Source of the DNA: Setoptus koraiensis
Lineage: Eukaryota > Arthropoda
NCBI GenBank assembly: GCA_048013815.1
Contig: CM106585.1
Span: 23,126,001 to 23,190,000, forward strand
Direction: 5' to 3'
DNA: 64,000 nt
Part shown: piece by piece, positions 22,800 through 31,320 of the stretch
How positions within the stretch are numbered: the first letter of the stretch is position 1
Layout: each line of letters opens with the position of its first letter
Made by a program: the position numbers and the translations under genes
Notes under the pieces: model-generated
Databases searched by the model: none
What the model saw: only the letters and a program-made list of their open reading frames with translations
Told to the model about the DNA's origin: nothing

Positions 22800-23282
22800 A
22801 TGGATCAGTTGGCATTACCCAAACGAATTATCAAAGAAACACAAAGATTGATGGCAGAGCCAGTGCCTGGCATTAGCGCAATACCGGATGAACAAAATGC
22901 TCGATATTTTCATGTTATTGTTAGCGGACCTCAAGGATCTCCATTCGAGAGCGGCGTCTTTAGATTAGAACTTTTTTTACCCGAAGAATATCCCATGTCA
23001 GCACCCAAAGTGAGATTTGTAACCAAAATCTACCACCCCAATATTGATAAATTGGGAAGAATCTGTTTAGATATTCTCAAAGACAAATGGAGCCCCGCTT
23101 TGCAAATCAGAACAGTACTACTTTCTATACAGGCTTTATTATCTGCACCAAATCCCGATGATCCCTTGAACAACGAGGTCGCTGAGCAATGGAAAACAGA
23201 TGAAGCAGAGGCTATCAAAACTGCCAGGGAATGGACAAAAGTATATGCGTGCGAGACACCAAACACCACCTCGAGCAAGTAA
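22800..23282 (+). CDS. UBE2N: Ubiquitin-conjugating enzyme E2 N (Ubc13 / bendless)
   Basis: E2 enzyme that, with a Uev/Mms2 partner, builds lysine-63-linked ubiquitin chains used in innate immune signalling, DNA-damage tolerance and synapse formation. Single exon, 160 residues, with a full UBC fold. The HPN motif is at 79-81 (KIYHPNID) and the active cysteine is C89 in [20 protein letters not shown]. The tail has [19 protein letters not shown]. The N-terminal [20 protein letters not shown] is the Ubc13-type helix, and SAPNPDDPL is a loop diagnostic of this subfamily rather than UbcH5 or Ubc2. The short C-terminal extension (ETPNTTSSK) is a little longer than in human. AATAAA lies at 23328. 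It is tail-to-tail with synaptogyrin, only 121 bp apart. Confidence 0.97.
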   Translation: MDQLALPKRIIKETQRLMAEPVPGISAIPDEQNARYFHVIVSGPQGSPFESGVFRLELFLPEEYPMSAPKVRFVTKIYHPNIDKLGRICLDILKDKWSPALQIRTVLLSIQALLSAPNPDDPLNNEVAEQWKTDEAEAIKTAREWTKVYACETPNTTSSK

Positions 23283-23327
23283 TATTTTCATCCATATTGA
23301 TGAATCTTACTGGACTACGATGTTTTT

Positions 23328-23333
23328 AATAAA
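23328..23333 (+). terminator. Poly(A) signal AATAAA of UBE2N in a convergent 3' end
   Basis: A canonical hexamer 45 bp past the UBE2N stop. On the opposite strand the same A/T run reads ATTAAA, so it may also serve the convergent synaptogyrin gene that ends at 23404. Confidence 0.5.
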
Positions 23334-23403
23334 AAAAAAATGTATATGAATTACAATGAGATAAACAAGCCTTATTCCACCAGGAAATCAACAATGTACT
23401 GAC

Positions 23404-24259
23404 TCAATAATTTATTGTCTGATCCTGGCCGTAATTGTTTAGATCAGCTGTTTGCACATTGTTGTTGTAGTCGCCTGTGGCATATTGGTCTCCGAAACCA
23501 TCGTCCTTATATTGATCAGTCGGTACAAATTGGCTCATATCCACACCCGACTGATATCTAATGTATGCTAAGGCTGCACAAGCTGCCATTGAAAAGATAG
23601 ACAAAAACGATAGCACAATCGAGATCCTACAGCTATTTATACCGATTCCCCAAGGTGGATAGTCCGACTTTATCCATGATATTCCCAAGAAAACAAATAA
23701 TAGAACATACAAAACGGTGAAACCTCCTGGAAGTTTTAATGGCACAGAACAAGAAAGATCAAATTATTTAGATTAATAACAATAAAAATATTCGAAGTTA
23801 TTTACATTGTGCAATTGTGCAAAATCATTTTGACAAACCTGAAAATATAACATCTCCAATTGCTATCCTTCTTCTGACTTTAATGCTGGGTATCTGATTA
23901 AATAAAATTTCTAAAATAAGTAAAACCGTGCATCCGACAAAGCCAATCAAGGCCATGGATCCGAATCTGCAAACTCCACTGTATCCATTGAACAGGCATC
24001 TTCCTTCATACCAACCAGCACTTATACAAGAATAAGTGACGATAGACAGTAGCTGCAATAGCGATGGGGTAAAAGGTTAAATATATTCTTAGAGTGAGAC
24101 CAAGGAAGTTGGTAAATCCATTTCTTACAAAAAAATCTAACTTTAACTAACCGATGATGCAAGCTTGAATATAATTTGAGGTTTCATCGCCATACTGAGA
24201 GGATCAGCGCAAAGCCCACCGGATGCCATAGTCGCCTCGAATGCTTTTGGTTCATTCAT
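23404..24259 (-). CDS. Syngr: Synaptogyrin
   Basis: Four-transmembrane MARVEL-family protein of synaptic and synaptic-like vesicles, involved in vesicle biogenesis and exocytosis. Exons: 24152-24259, 23839-24052 and 23404-23726, with introns of 99 and 112 bp, GT-AG (first donor GTTAGT), frame kept, 214 residues, the family size. An N-terminal cytosolic segment ends in KPQIIFKLASSV before TM1. Next come an extracytoplasmic loop with paired cysteines (CISAGWYEGRCLFNG, GVCRFG), TM2, the cytosolic loop QIPSIKVRRRIAIGD, TM3, TM4 near CRISIVLSFLSIFSMAACA and a tail rich in Tyr, Asp and Gln. The RYQSGVDMSQF after TM4 matches the synaptogyrin RYQIGADSALF motif. The start at 24259 is the first ATG of the exon. 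Synaptophysin is excluded by the motif set. Confidence 0.92.
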
Positions 24260-24722
24260 CTTTGAATTACAAACCTGTATAAAATATCTTCGCTAACTTT
24301 AATTTTGAAACGGTCGTATTAAATATTACTTTCTCGCTAATTTAACATTTCTTAAAAATCGCATTAGTCCACTTGGATCGCAAGGATCTCAAAAAGGGGC
24401 CCTAGCTTGGTGGGGCCCCAATAGCGCGTATCAGGGCGCGCTTCAACATTGTGTGGTCAGCGGAGCTTCACGAATCTAGGGAGCACGCGCCAGTTTCAAA
24501 TGGTCTGAATATTACGTCAGAGTACAACGTTTGGCATGTGGGGCACGTTTGATAGGAGGTGTCTATTGTAATGTATAGACTCAGTAACTCAGTATTGACT
24601 GTATTTATTAAAAAAAATGTACCGTTACACATTTCATATGATGCTGTTCAATGGTCTGTTGAGGAGTATGTGCAGTAGTAATTCATCTATGAATGATCAA
24701 TATCTAGTTTTTTGATTCGTGA
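24260..24722. other. Spacer between synaptogyrin 5' end and the FYB-like 3' end
   Basis: Contains a GC-richer island (about 24361-24545) with two GGGGCCC-type palindromes near 24397-24420. It has no open frame or family I can name. The rest is AT-rich flank. It could be an eroded mobile element, but no ends are visible. Confidence 0.35.
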
Positions 24723-26954
24723 TCACAATTCGCTCACTGGAAATGAAACTGATCCACATCTTGTGGGACCGTAGACTCTTAAAATCATCTTGATTGACTG
24801 AGAGTCTACTCTTAAGTTTGATAGGTCCACGTAGCCTATGCGACCCTTCTCTGACTTGGCCAAATATTTACCAGGAGGATTTTCATGCATCCTGAGTACT
24901 AATACTACTTCGCCTTTCTTCAACTTCAAATCATGTTTGTTCTTTCGCGAACAATCGTCTTTGACAACTCCAGCGCATAATGGTACCTCTAATCCGGTCA
25001 AGCCGAATTTCTCACCTGACTTCAAGGCTAATATCTCACGTTTTTTGAATATTCTGAATATACCTTTGACATTTGCGTTGTCATTACTCTTACTGATCAA
25101 TTTTTCATAATTATCACCTTTAGAAAATGCGTCCATTTTATTATAAGGACAACTTATAAAGTTGTCAATACTGCTCATGCAGTTGTGGTGCGGAGAACTA
25201 CACTGCATTTCTACTGTATTTCTGATGGGTGTAATCGGCATATCTGTCGACGATATCTCGCTACTGCTTGACCAGATCCTGTTTATTGCATCTATTGGAT
25301 ATATCATTTTATACGTAGAAGATGATTGGCTTTGGTTCGGTCCAAAGGGCACATTCAATGTGTTGCAGGCTAGATCAGATACTTTAGAATATACAATACT
25401 ATCAGCTTTCTCATCACAAGAGCCGTGGGTCAAGTTTGCGATGCTTTCATCGGTTATTGTTTCGTAAATAGCCTCTTCGGAATCATCGTTATCACTAGAA
25501 TCGCTATGATCCATACTGCTTGAAGTGGAGGAGGACATGAAGCCATAGGCAAAGAGATGATGATCTATACTTGATTGAAAAGTAGGTGAATTTAATTCAT
25601 TGTAGTAATTATTATTTTCTTGATGGTCAGTTTTGCGTTGTAAATGCTCGGAAACAACATTCCAGTTGATATAGGTTTCTTGATTGGTAGTGTCGGGTGC
25701 TATTCTGGGCGGAAGAGGAGGTGGCTCAGAAAGTTCTTCTTGATTTTCATCTTTCGCATTGGATTTTGATTTGTCTGATCCGATAGCATCGTTAGTTGGT
25801 GAAATAGATGAACCATTGCGAAAAGGATTGACGTCTTGATTCTGCGAAAACATCTGCATTAGTGATTGGCGTTTAGTGAGCATCATAAACTCATTCACAA
25901 TCATTTGTTGCATGTTCATTTTAGGATCTGAACTATGACTCGGCTTGATCAGTCGATTATTTAATGCGGATATCTGCTGAGAGTGCTCTTTTATAACAGG
26001 TGTCGATTGCGTGTTGTTATTTTTTGCGAGGCTCTGTCTTGGTTTAGGCGTTGGGCACGATTTTAGTTTTGATGTTTTCTCGGGTACCACTTCGTCAGCG
26101 GGCGGATGAGTCACAATAACAGGAGTATCAAAAGAGGCTGTGGACAAGCAACTTTCATTGCTCGAGGTACATCGCTGGGAATTTTCATCCGGATAGAATT
26201 TATTGTTTGTCTCTTTTTCGCGCGAATAGTGTGCCAAGCAATTTGAATCATTGTGTAGCGTCTCACTTGTTTTGTCTGCATCGATGGATGAAGCTGATGA
26301 AATATTTGGTTTAGTCGATGGGTTATGTTGATGATTAGCTTCTTCTAATATGGGATAATCTGCTAATAAAAGACGTCCTTCGAAGCTTTGGCTTTGAAAT
26401 TTGTCCTTCTTATTCTTTTTGCTGGTTCCTCTTTTGAGAAACGACGCCAACGAAGCAAAAGAAGATTGTTTCTTTTTGGCAAACGAATCTCTTTTGTGGT
26501 CTACATTTTGGTTATTGGTTTGGGCTTGTTGTTGTTGTTGTAAATTGTTGGAAGATTTTTTAGCTTTGTGTTGCTTTGATTCCTTATGAGAATTGTTTAA
26601 GTTGATTAAGTTTGAAGTGTCCTCGTTATGTGCTTCATGTTCAGATGGCGTGACGAGCGCCCCAATCTGACCAGTTATGTAATTGAAACCTCGTGCAAAT
26701 TGATTGTTGTGATATTCATCATCATCATCATGGGCACCATTTTGATCAATAGTTTGATGACCTTTGTTGGCTGTAATATAATTGTTGTTGGCGCTATTAG
26801 TATGGTTGTTATTATTGATCAATTGCTTGAACGAGCTTATGCTTGACGTTCCATCGTCGTCATCATTCATTATGTCCGTAGGAGCGTTGTTGTGTTTGAC
26901 ACTAATGATTGCCCTCTCTTGAAAGAATTGTTTCAGTTCCTTGACATTGGACAT
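24723..26954 (-). CDS. FYB/ADAP-like adaptor with a helically extended SH3 domain
   Basis: Probable cytosolic scaffold linking tyrosine-kinase signalling to actin or adhesion, by comparison with vertebrate FYB1/ADAP and PRAM1. Single exon, 743 residues. The first two thirds are disordered and rich in Asn, Ser and Gln. A proline motif EPPPLPPRIAP (about 405-414) could bind an SH3 domain, and EEAIYETITDE (about 493-503) is a candidate phosphotyrosine site. Near the C terminus (about 650-725), FGLTGLEVPLCAG, the basic KLKKGEVVLVLRM, ENPPGKYLAK and GRIGYVDLSNL match the FYB1 helically extended SH3 pattern (KLTGP..., GEQIEIIR, NPEGKWLGR, GSYGYI). A strong donor on this strand at about 27226 (CCACCA/GTGAGT) may mark an upstream non-coding exon. 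No clear one-to-one name exists for arthropods, so I leave the symbol empty. Confidence 0.8.
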   Translation of the reverse strand: MSNVKELKQFFQERAIISVKHNNAPTDIMNDDDDGTSSISSFKQLINNNNHTNSANNNYITANKGHQTIDQNGAHDDDDEYHNNQFARGFNYITGQIGALVTPSEHEAHNEDTSNLINLNNSHKESKQHKAKKSSNNLQQQQQAQTNNQNVDHKRDSFAKKKQSSFASLASFLKRGTSKKNKKDKFQSQSFEGRLLLADYPILEEANHQHNPSTKPNISSASSIDADKTSETLHNDSNCLAHYSREKETNNKFYPDENSQRCTSSNESCLSTASFDTPVIVTHPPADEVVPEKTSKLKSCPTPKPRQSLAKNNNTQSTPVIKEHSQQISALNNRLIKPSHSSDPKMNMQQMIVNEFMMLTKRQSLMQMFSQNQDVNPFRNGSSISPTNDAIGSDKSKSNAKDENQEELSEPPPLPPRIAPDTTNQETYINWNVVSEHLQRKTDHQENNNYYNELNSPTFQSSIDHHLFAYGFMSSSTSSSMDHSDSSDNDDSEEAIYETITDESIANLTHGSCDEKADSIVYSKVSDLACNTLNVPFGPNQSQSSSTYKMIYPIDAINRIWSSSSEISSTDMPITPIRNTVEMQCSSPHHNCMSSIDNFISCPYNKMDAFSKGDNYEKLISKSNDNANVKGIFRIFKKREILALKSGEKFGLTGLEVPLCAGVVKDDCSRKNKHDLKLKKGEVVLVLRMHENPPGKYLAKSEKGRIGYVDLSNLRVDSQSIKMILRVYGPTRCGSVSFPVSEL

Positions 26955-29900
26955 TGTTGTTGTCGTGATTGTTATAATTGTATGGAGTAATTGATTGATT
27001 TTCCTATTGTTGTATATTATATATATATGTGAAATAATATTATATAATATAATAATGTATGGTGTGTTGGCTGGCCTGTGATATTGGTTGGCGAAAATGG
27101 TTGTGGTTGTTGTCGTTCATGGGGTTCAGATATTATAATTATTGAGTGTGTTTATTTAATAGTTTAATAGTGCATTGGTCAGCATCGGTGGCAAGATGAT
27201 GAGTAAGTGAGTAGCGGCGGCACTCACTGGTGGTAACTCGATAAATCAACATCATCATCAGCGAATAATAAGTGATATATTAACCGATCGGCAACAATAA
27301 GTTTTTCTTGTTGTTGTTGTTGTTGTTTTTGTGCCATTCTGTGTTAAATGAGCAGCGATTTAGCATGACTAGTACGCTGGTGTGGTACCATGTATTACCA
27401 TGTTTATGTGAGCGATTGTGTGCAAAAACATATTTCTCTTTTTTGTCGTGCGCCGTGGATATAGTTTTGAATAGTGTTCACAATATTCTGTGATTATTAT
27501 TAGTCATTTATATAAGTAATAAGCAAGCGGTGGTAATAGTAACTTTTCCATTCCATTCCATCACAATGTGCACAATGTTGTAGCCGATGCAAGTGCCTAC
27601 AAGTGGTAGCAGCCTGCGTTATAGTCAATAAATGACTAAAATTACTGCTCACATGCTCATTAGGCTGCAACTTGTTGCCTGTTATGCCTGAGTGGCGGCA
27701 CGTTGATGTCAAAGTTGTTTCATGGTGATGTTACTGTCGTCTTTGCAAGCACCATCATGTGTGCTGCTGCTGCAATCTGCAGATAGAGAAAGAGAGAGTC
27801 GTCGTATTTCCAATTGCATGCCAAACGTATACTAATTCCAATCGACGCCAATTGACGCTTGCCTCCGACAAACACTCTGGCTCTTCAGCTCACTCGTGTG
27901 ATAATGGCAACACACATTATAACATCGACACACACTACAACACACTATCTAGCGCAGACAGTCTACGTGTTACGCATCTTATCTAATCTCGTTAGTTAGT
28001 CATGTAGTTGCAATCGCTTTAGTTGTTCATTTTAATTTCAATTGTTCCCGCCGGCCTGTTATCTCAATCATGTACAAAGTAAGCTGTTGATTAAACTAAT
28101 TAACTGTAGCACTACTGACAGTGCAAAAGTTGTCCCAATTGCTTGCACGAATCAATTTAACTTCAATTGTCAACTTTGCTAGTTTGTGATTCACAAATTG
28201 TCAATGCGCTTCGATTCGCGAATTGTCAGTTCGATGATAACTCGATGATATAGATCGACAGTAAGTCGATTTTAACTCGACACACAGACAGACAGTTGCC
28301 CGCAGACTCGATGGAGCCGGTGGAACGCGTGTTGCTACCGCAATGCACTGCAATGAACGGTTAAAAGTACTTGAGCTGTTCAAGTTGAACTTACAACTTG
28401 TTAATACTTGTAACAAATACTAAATAAACTAATAACCTGTTGCCGTCTCCAGTGTATGAAAGTATAACTTTATTTATGACTAACTTGGTGCAGTCAACGT
28501 GCGTACTCGTGTTAACATTGGTCCAAGATTTGCGCGCGCTTTCCCAGCACTCACTTTTGCATTGAACTTACATTGTACTGTCCATGTTATTTATAAGCAT
28601 ATAGGGTGCAAGGAGCAAATGCCCAAGGTTCAAAAGAACCTGTGCAGCACACAGGCACAGAGAGTACAAAGTAGCATTGTGTGCCCGAGCTCCACTGCGG
28701 CGCCAAACATGCCCAGAGTATTGCTTAGGCACGAACTGTGCGATCTAACAATCTTGTAACAATCCTGCTAGCGCATTGTGGCCAACTTACAAGTTGACAA
28801 CTTGAAGTTGTTGGCCAGACCAACTGCTTTATGATGATGCACCCTCATTGGTTCGCAAAACGTCCGCGAGGGCATTGCATTGGTGCGGCGCATTGTTTGT
28901 TAATTGTTAATGTTATGTGATGTAAAGATGTGTAAAAGATGTTATATTGGCTGTTATACTGGCCATAGTGGCTGGTATCAGTGGCCATGGTTGCGGCACC
29001 ACAGTGCACAGTACGCGTTGGCACACACTGTGCACTGTGCAGTGTGGCAATGGCTGTTCTCAAGTGTTTATTTGATGCAATAAGCGAATATTCGAGCGAC
29101 GCGATCACATTTCACAATGTCACAAGCAACTAAATAAAGTTGAGTTAACTAAAGTCATGGGTGAACTTTAGACTATTAGTTGACTCATTATTGGACTATA
29201 GTGACTTTGGTTGGCATGCACAATATTTGGTGTATGGCATGATGATAGGATATGGTTGTTTGAAGCGACACAAATTGTTGTTTAGATAGATATAGCATTA
29301 GCATGCGACTGATCCAAGCAGCGAGCGTTCGATTTTAGCTGCCAGCGAGTGTCACAACTAGTGACATGGCGCACACTGTGAGCTGTGGTATAGTGGTGAT
29401 GCGCCGCTCTCACTGGGCGATCGCTATGTGTTGCTATGTGGCTTGATATTGGTGTATGATGTTGATATTCGTGCATCATTTGGTGTTCGTATGATGTTGA
29501 TATTCGTGCATGATTTGATATTTGTGTGCGATTTGATATTTGTGTGTGTGATTCGGTTTGATTTGGCTTGATTCGGCTGGGATTCATTTCACAATTGTCA
29601 GTGCACTCGTGTTCACATTCACGCTCGGATTTTGTCGATTGCGTTCGGATTTACGCTCACATTTCTGTTCCTATTTGTGTAACAGTTGATTGTCTGTTCA
29701 GTTGTTTTTGGAACACAATTGAGCGCGTTGAACAATAACGAAGCGTGGGCTAACTCTGTCGCGTCGGAAGCGCTCACTTCTCGCCGTTGTCCGTTCTCTA
29801 TCGGCTCACACTGGCAGCAACAGCAACAGCAACAGCATCGACACTGGCAGTGGCAGTGGCACAACTGTTGTTGTCGCTGTGGTGTCGACATTGTGCTATA

Positions 29901-29995
29901 TCACTCAATGAATCAACCAGACTGATTCAACTATTAATTATTAACTATATAATAACTGTTAATTAGACACTCTCACCCATTACATTATATGGACC
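26955..29995. other. Divergent 3-kb spacer between the FYB-like gene and the KLF gene
   Basis: Head-to-head promoter region. On the minus strand a donor-like site near 27226 may end a 5' non-coding exon of the FYB-like gene. Contents include TTG repeats (about 27309-27330), repeated AACTTACAAGTTG-like words (about 28386-28400 and 28786-28815) and a 13-bp perfect inverted repeat at 29000-29039. GATATT-TGTG minisatellite-like words occur at about 29448-29555. CAACAG triplets at 29817-29835 lie just upstream of KLF. I found no coding exon. Confidence 0.4.
29000..29039. repeat. Perfect 13-bp inverted repeat
   Basis: CACAGTGCACAGT (29000-29012) pairs exactly with ACTGTGCACTGTG (29027-29039) around a 14-bp loop, in the spacer upstream of KLF. 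Confidence 0.85.
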
Positions 29996-30979
29996 ATGAT
30001 GGACGATTATATCAACAATTTAAGTTTACAATTAATGGCCGAAGTCAATTGTGATGACGCTCTATTAAACGACATCGATTGTAGTTTGTTTGGCTCAACG
30101 AGATTCCTATTATCGCCAGCCAGTTCGCCCTCGTCGCCGCCTGCCTCTTGGTATTCGTCGTCTAATGATGACGAAACACCCTCATCTATGTCATCTATGT
30201 CTATAATCACCACGACATCGCACCAAACAGGCCAAGCGTCGCTAACATCAACAACACCGCTAAATCTGAGTAATCAATCTTCGCCACTCAATCAATCGCC
30301 AACATCGTCGTCCGTCAATTTAGTTCAACAAATCAAATGCGAACCACTATCCCCGACGCACTACACCTCTTATCACACCACTAACAAACAAATCAAAATC
30401 GAACCGCTATCCCCGACGCACTACGCCTCTTATCACACTCCGAACAAACAAATCAAAGTCGAACCACTATCCCCCACGCACTACACCTCTTATCACACTA
30501 CAAACGAACAACAACAACAACAACCACAACTACTACTACTAAACAAATCAACTAATGGGACAATAGGCAATACATCAACAACTACAAACAAATCAACAAC
30601 AACTGCTGGCAACCTAGAACAGGACAAGACCTTTCCCTGTACCTATGATGGCTGTTGCAAAATATACTCAAAGAGTTCCCATCTTAAAGCCCATCTAAGG
30701 CGTCACACCGGAGAAAAACCCTTTGTGTGCACTTGGCCCGATTGCGATTGGCGATTCTCGCGCTCAGATGAACTGTCCAGACACAGTAGGTCCCATTACG
30801 GCATTAAACCCTATGTTTGTACTCTTTGCTCAAAGCGTTTCTCTAGGTCAGATCATTTAACTAAACACTTGAAGATACACAGGAAAGATACGCCAAATAT
30901 TGAATTGTTTATGCCGGAGAAAAGGAAGGCAGGAAGAAAGCCAAAAAGCCAAACGCAAATAACAACGGCAACCAAATAA
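29996..30979 (+). CDS. Klf15: Kruppel-like transcription factor, KLF15-like
   Basis: Nuclear GC/CACCC-box DNA-binding transcription factor. Single exon, 327 residues. Three C2H2 fingers (about 213-295) have the KLF spacing and linkers: [37 protein letters not shown] and the unusual third linker [10 protein letters not shown], then [11 protein letters not shown]. [19 protein letters not shown] and SHxGxKPY are characteristic of KLF15 rather than KLF9/13 or Sp factors. The N-terminal part is acidic then Ser-rich, with PLNLS at residues 88-92 (similar to CtBP-binding motifs). Residues 112-171 are three 20-residue tandem repeats, each with IKxEPLSP, the phosphorylation-dependent sumoylation consensus. 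A Gln/Thr/Asn linker precedes the fingers. The adjacent in-frame Met at 29999 is an alternative start. KLF membership is certain; the KLF15 assignment is likely. Confidence 0.9.
   Translation: MMDDYINNLSLQLMAEVNCDDALLNDIDCSLFGSTRFLLSPASSPSSPPASWYSSSNDDETPSSMSSMSIITTTSHQTGQASLTSTTPLNLSNQSSPLNQSPTSSSVNLVQQIKCEPLSPTHYTSYHTTNKQIKIEPLSPTHYASYHTPNKQIKVEPLSPTHYTSYHTTNEQQQQQPQLLLLNKSTNGTIGNTSTTTNKSTTTAGNLEQDKTFPCTYDGCCKIYSKSSHLKAHLRRHTGEKPFVCTWPDCDWRFSRSDELSRHSRSHYGIKPYVCTLCSKRFSRSDHLTKHLKIHRKDTPNIELFMPEKRKAGRKPKSQTQITTATK
30329..30508 (+). repeat. Three 60-bp tandem coding repeats in the KLF gene
   Basis: Copies at 30329-30388, 30389-30448 and 30449-30508 differ by a few substitutions and keep frame (20 residues each). 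The copies carry [22 protein letters not shown] and [14 protein letters not shown] identity between copies is high, suggesting recent or homogenised duplication. Confidence 0.97.
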
Positions 30980-31320
30980 CAACACCGAGCGAGTGTTTCT
31001 TCAACTCTAATTTACATTGTTATTAAGTTTACTTATTATTATTATTATTCCTATTATTATTATTCCTATTATTATTATTATTGTTATTTAAAAAATGCTG
31101 ACAACAGCACACGTTATTATTTAGTTATGGATTTACAAATACAACTTGCAACAACCAATGGACCGATAGACCAATTGACCATGACCGCTGCCAGTGACCA
31201 AAGCTGATGTGTTTTTTTGCTTCTTTTCGCAATCTACTACGGCTAGGGCTAGTGGATGTATTCGACTTTGGGGAAATTGGGTTTGCATGTTTAAGTTGAG
31301 ATTGTTGAGAGTTTACTTAC
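30980..31320. other. KLF 3' flank and region downstream of the last Ig exon
   Basis: Holds the KLF 3' end with TTA/ATT triplet repeats (about 31020-31090). It should also contain any sequence immediately 3' of Ig cassette A on the minus strand. No Ig, FN3 or transmembrane exon is visible on either strand here. Confidence 0.4.
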
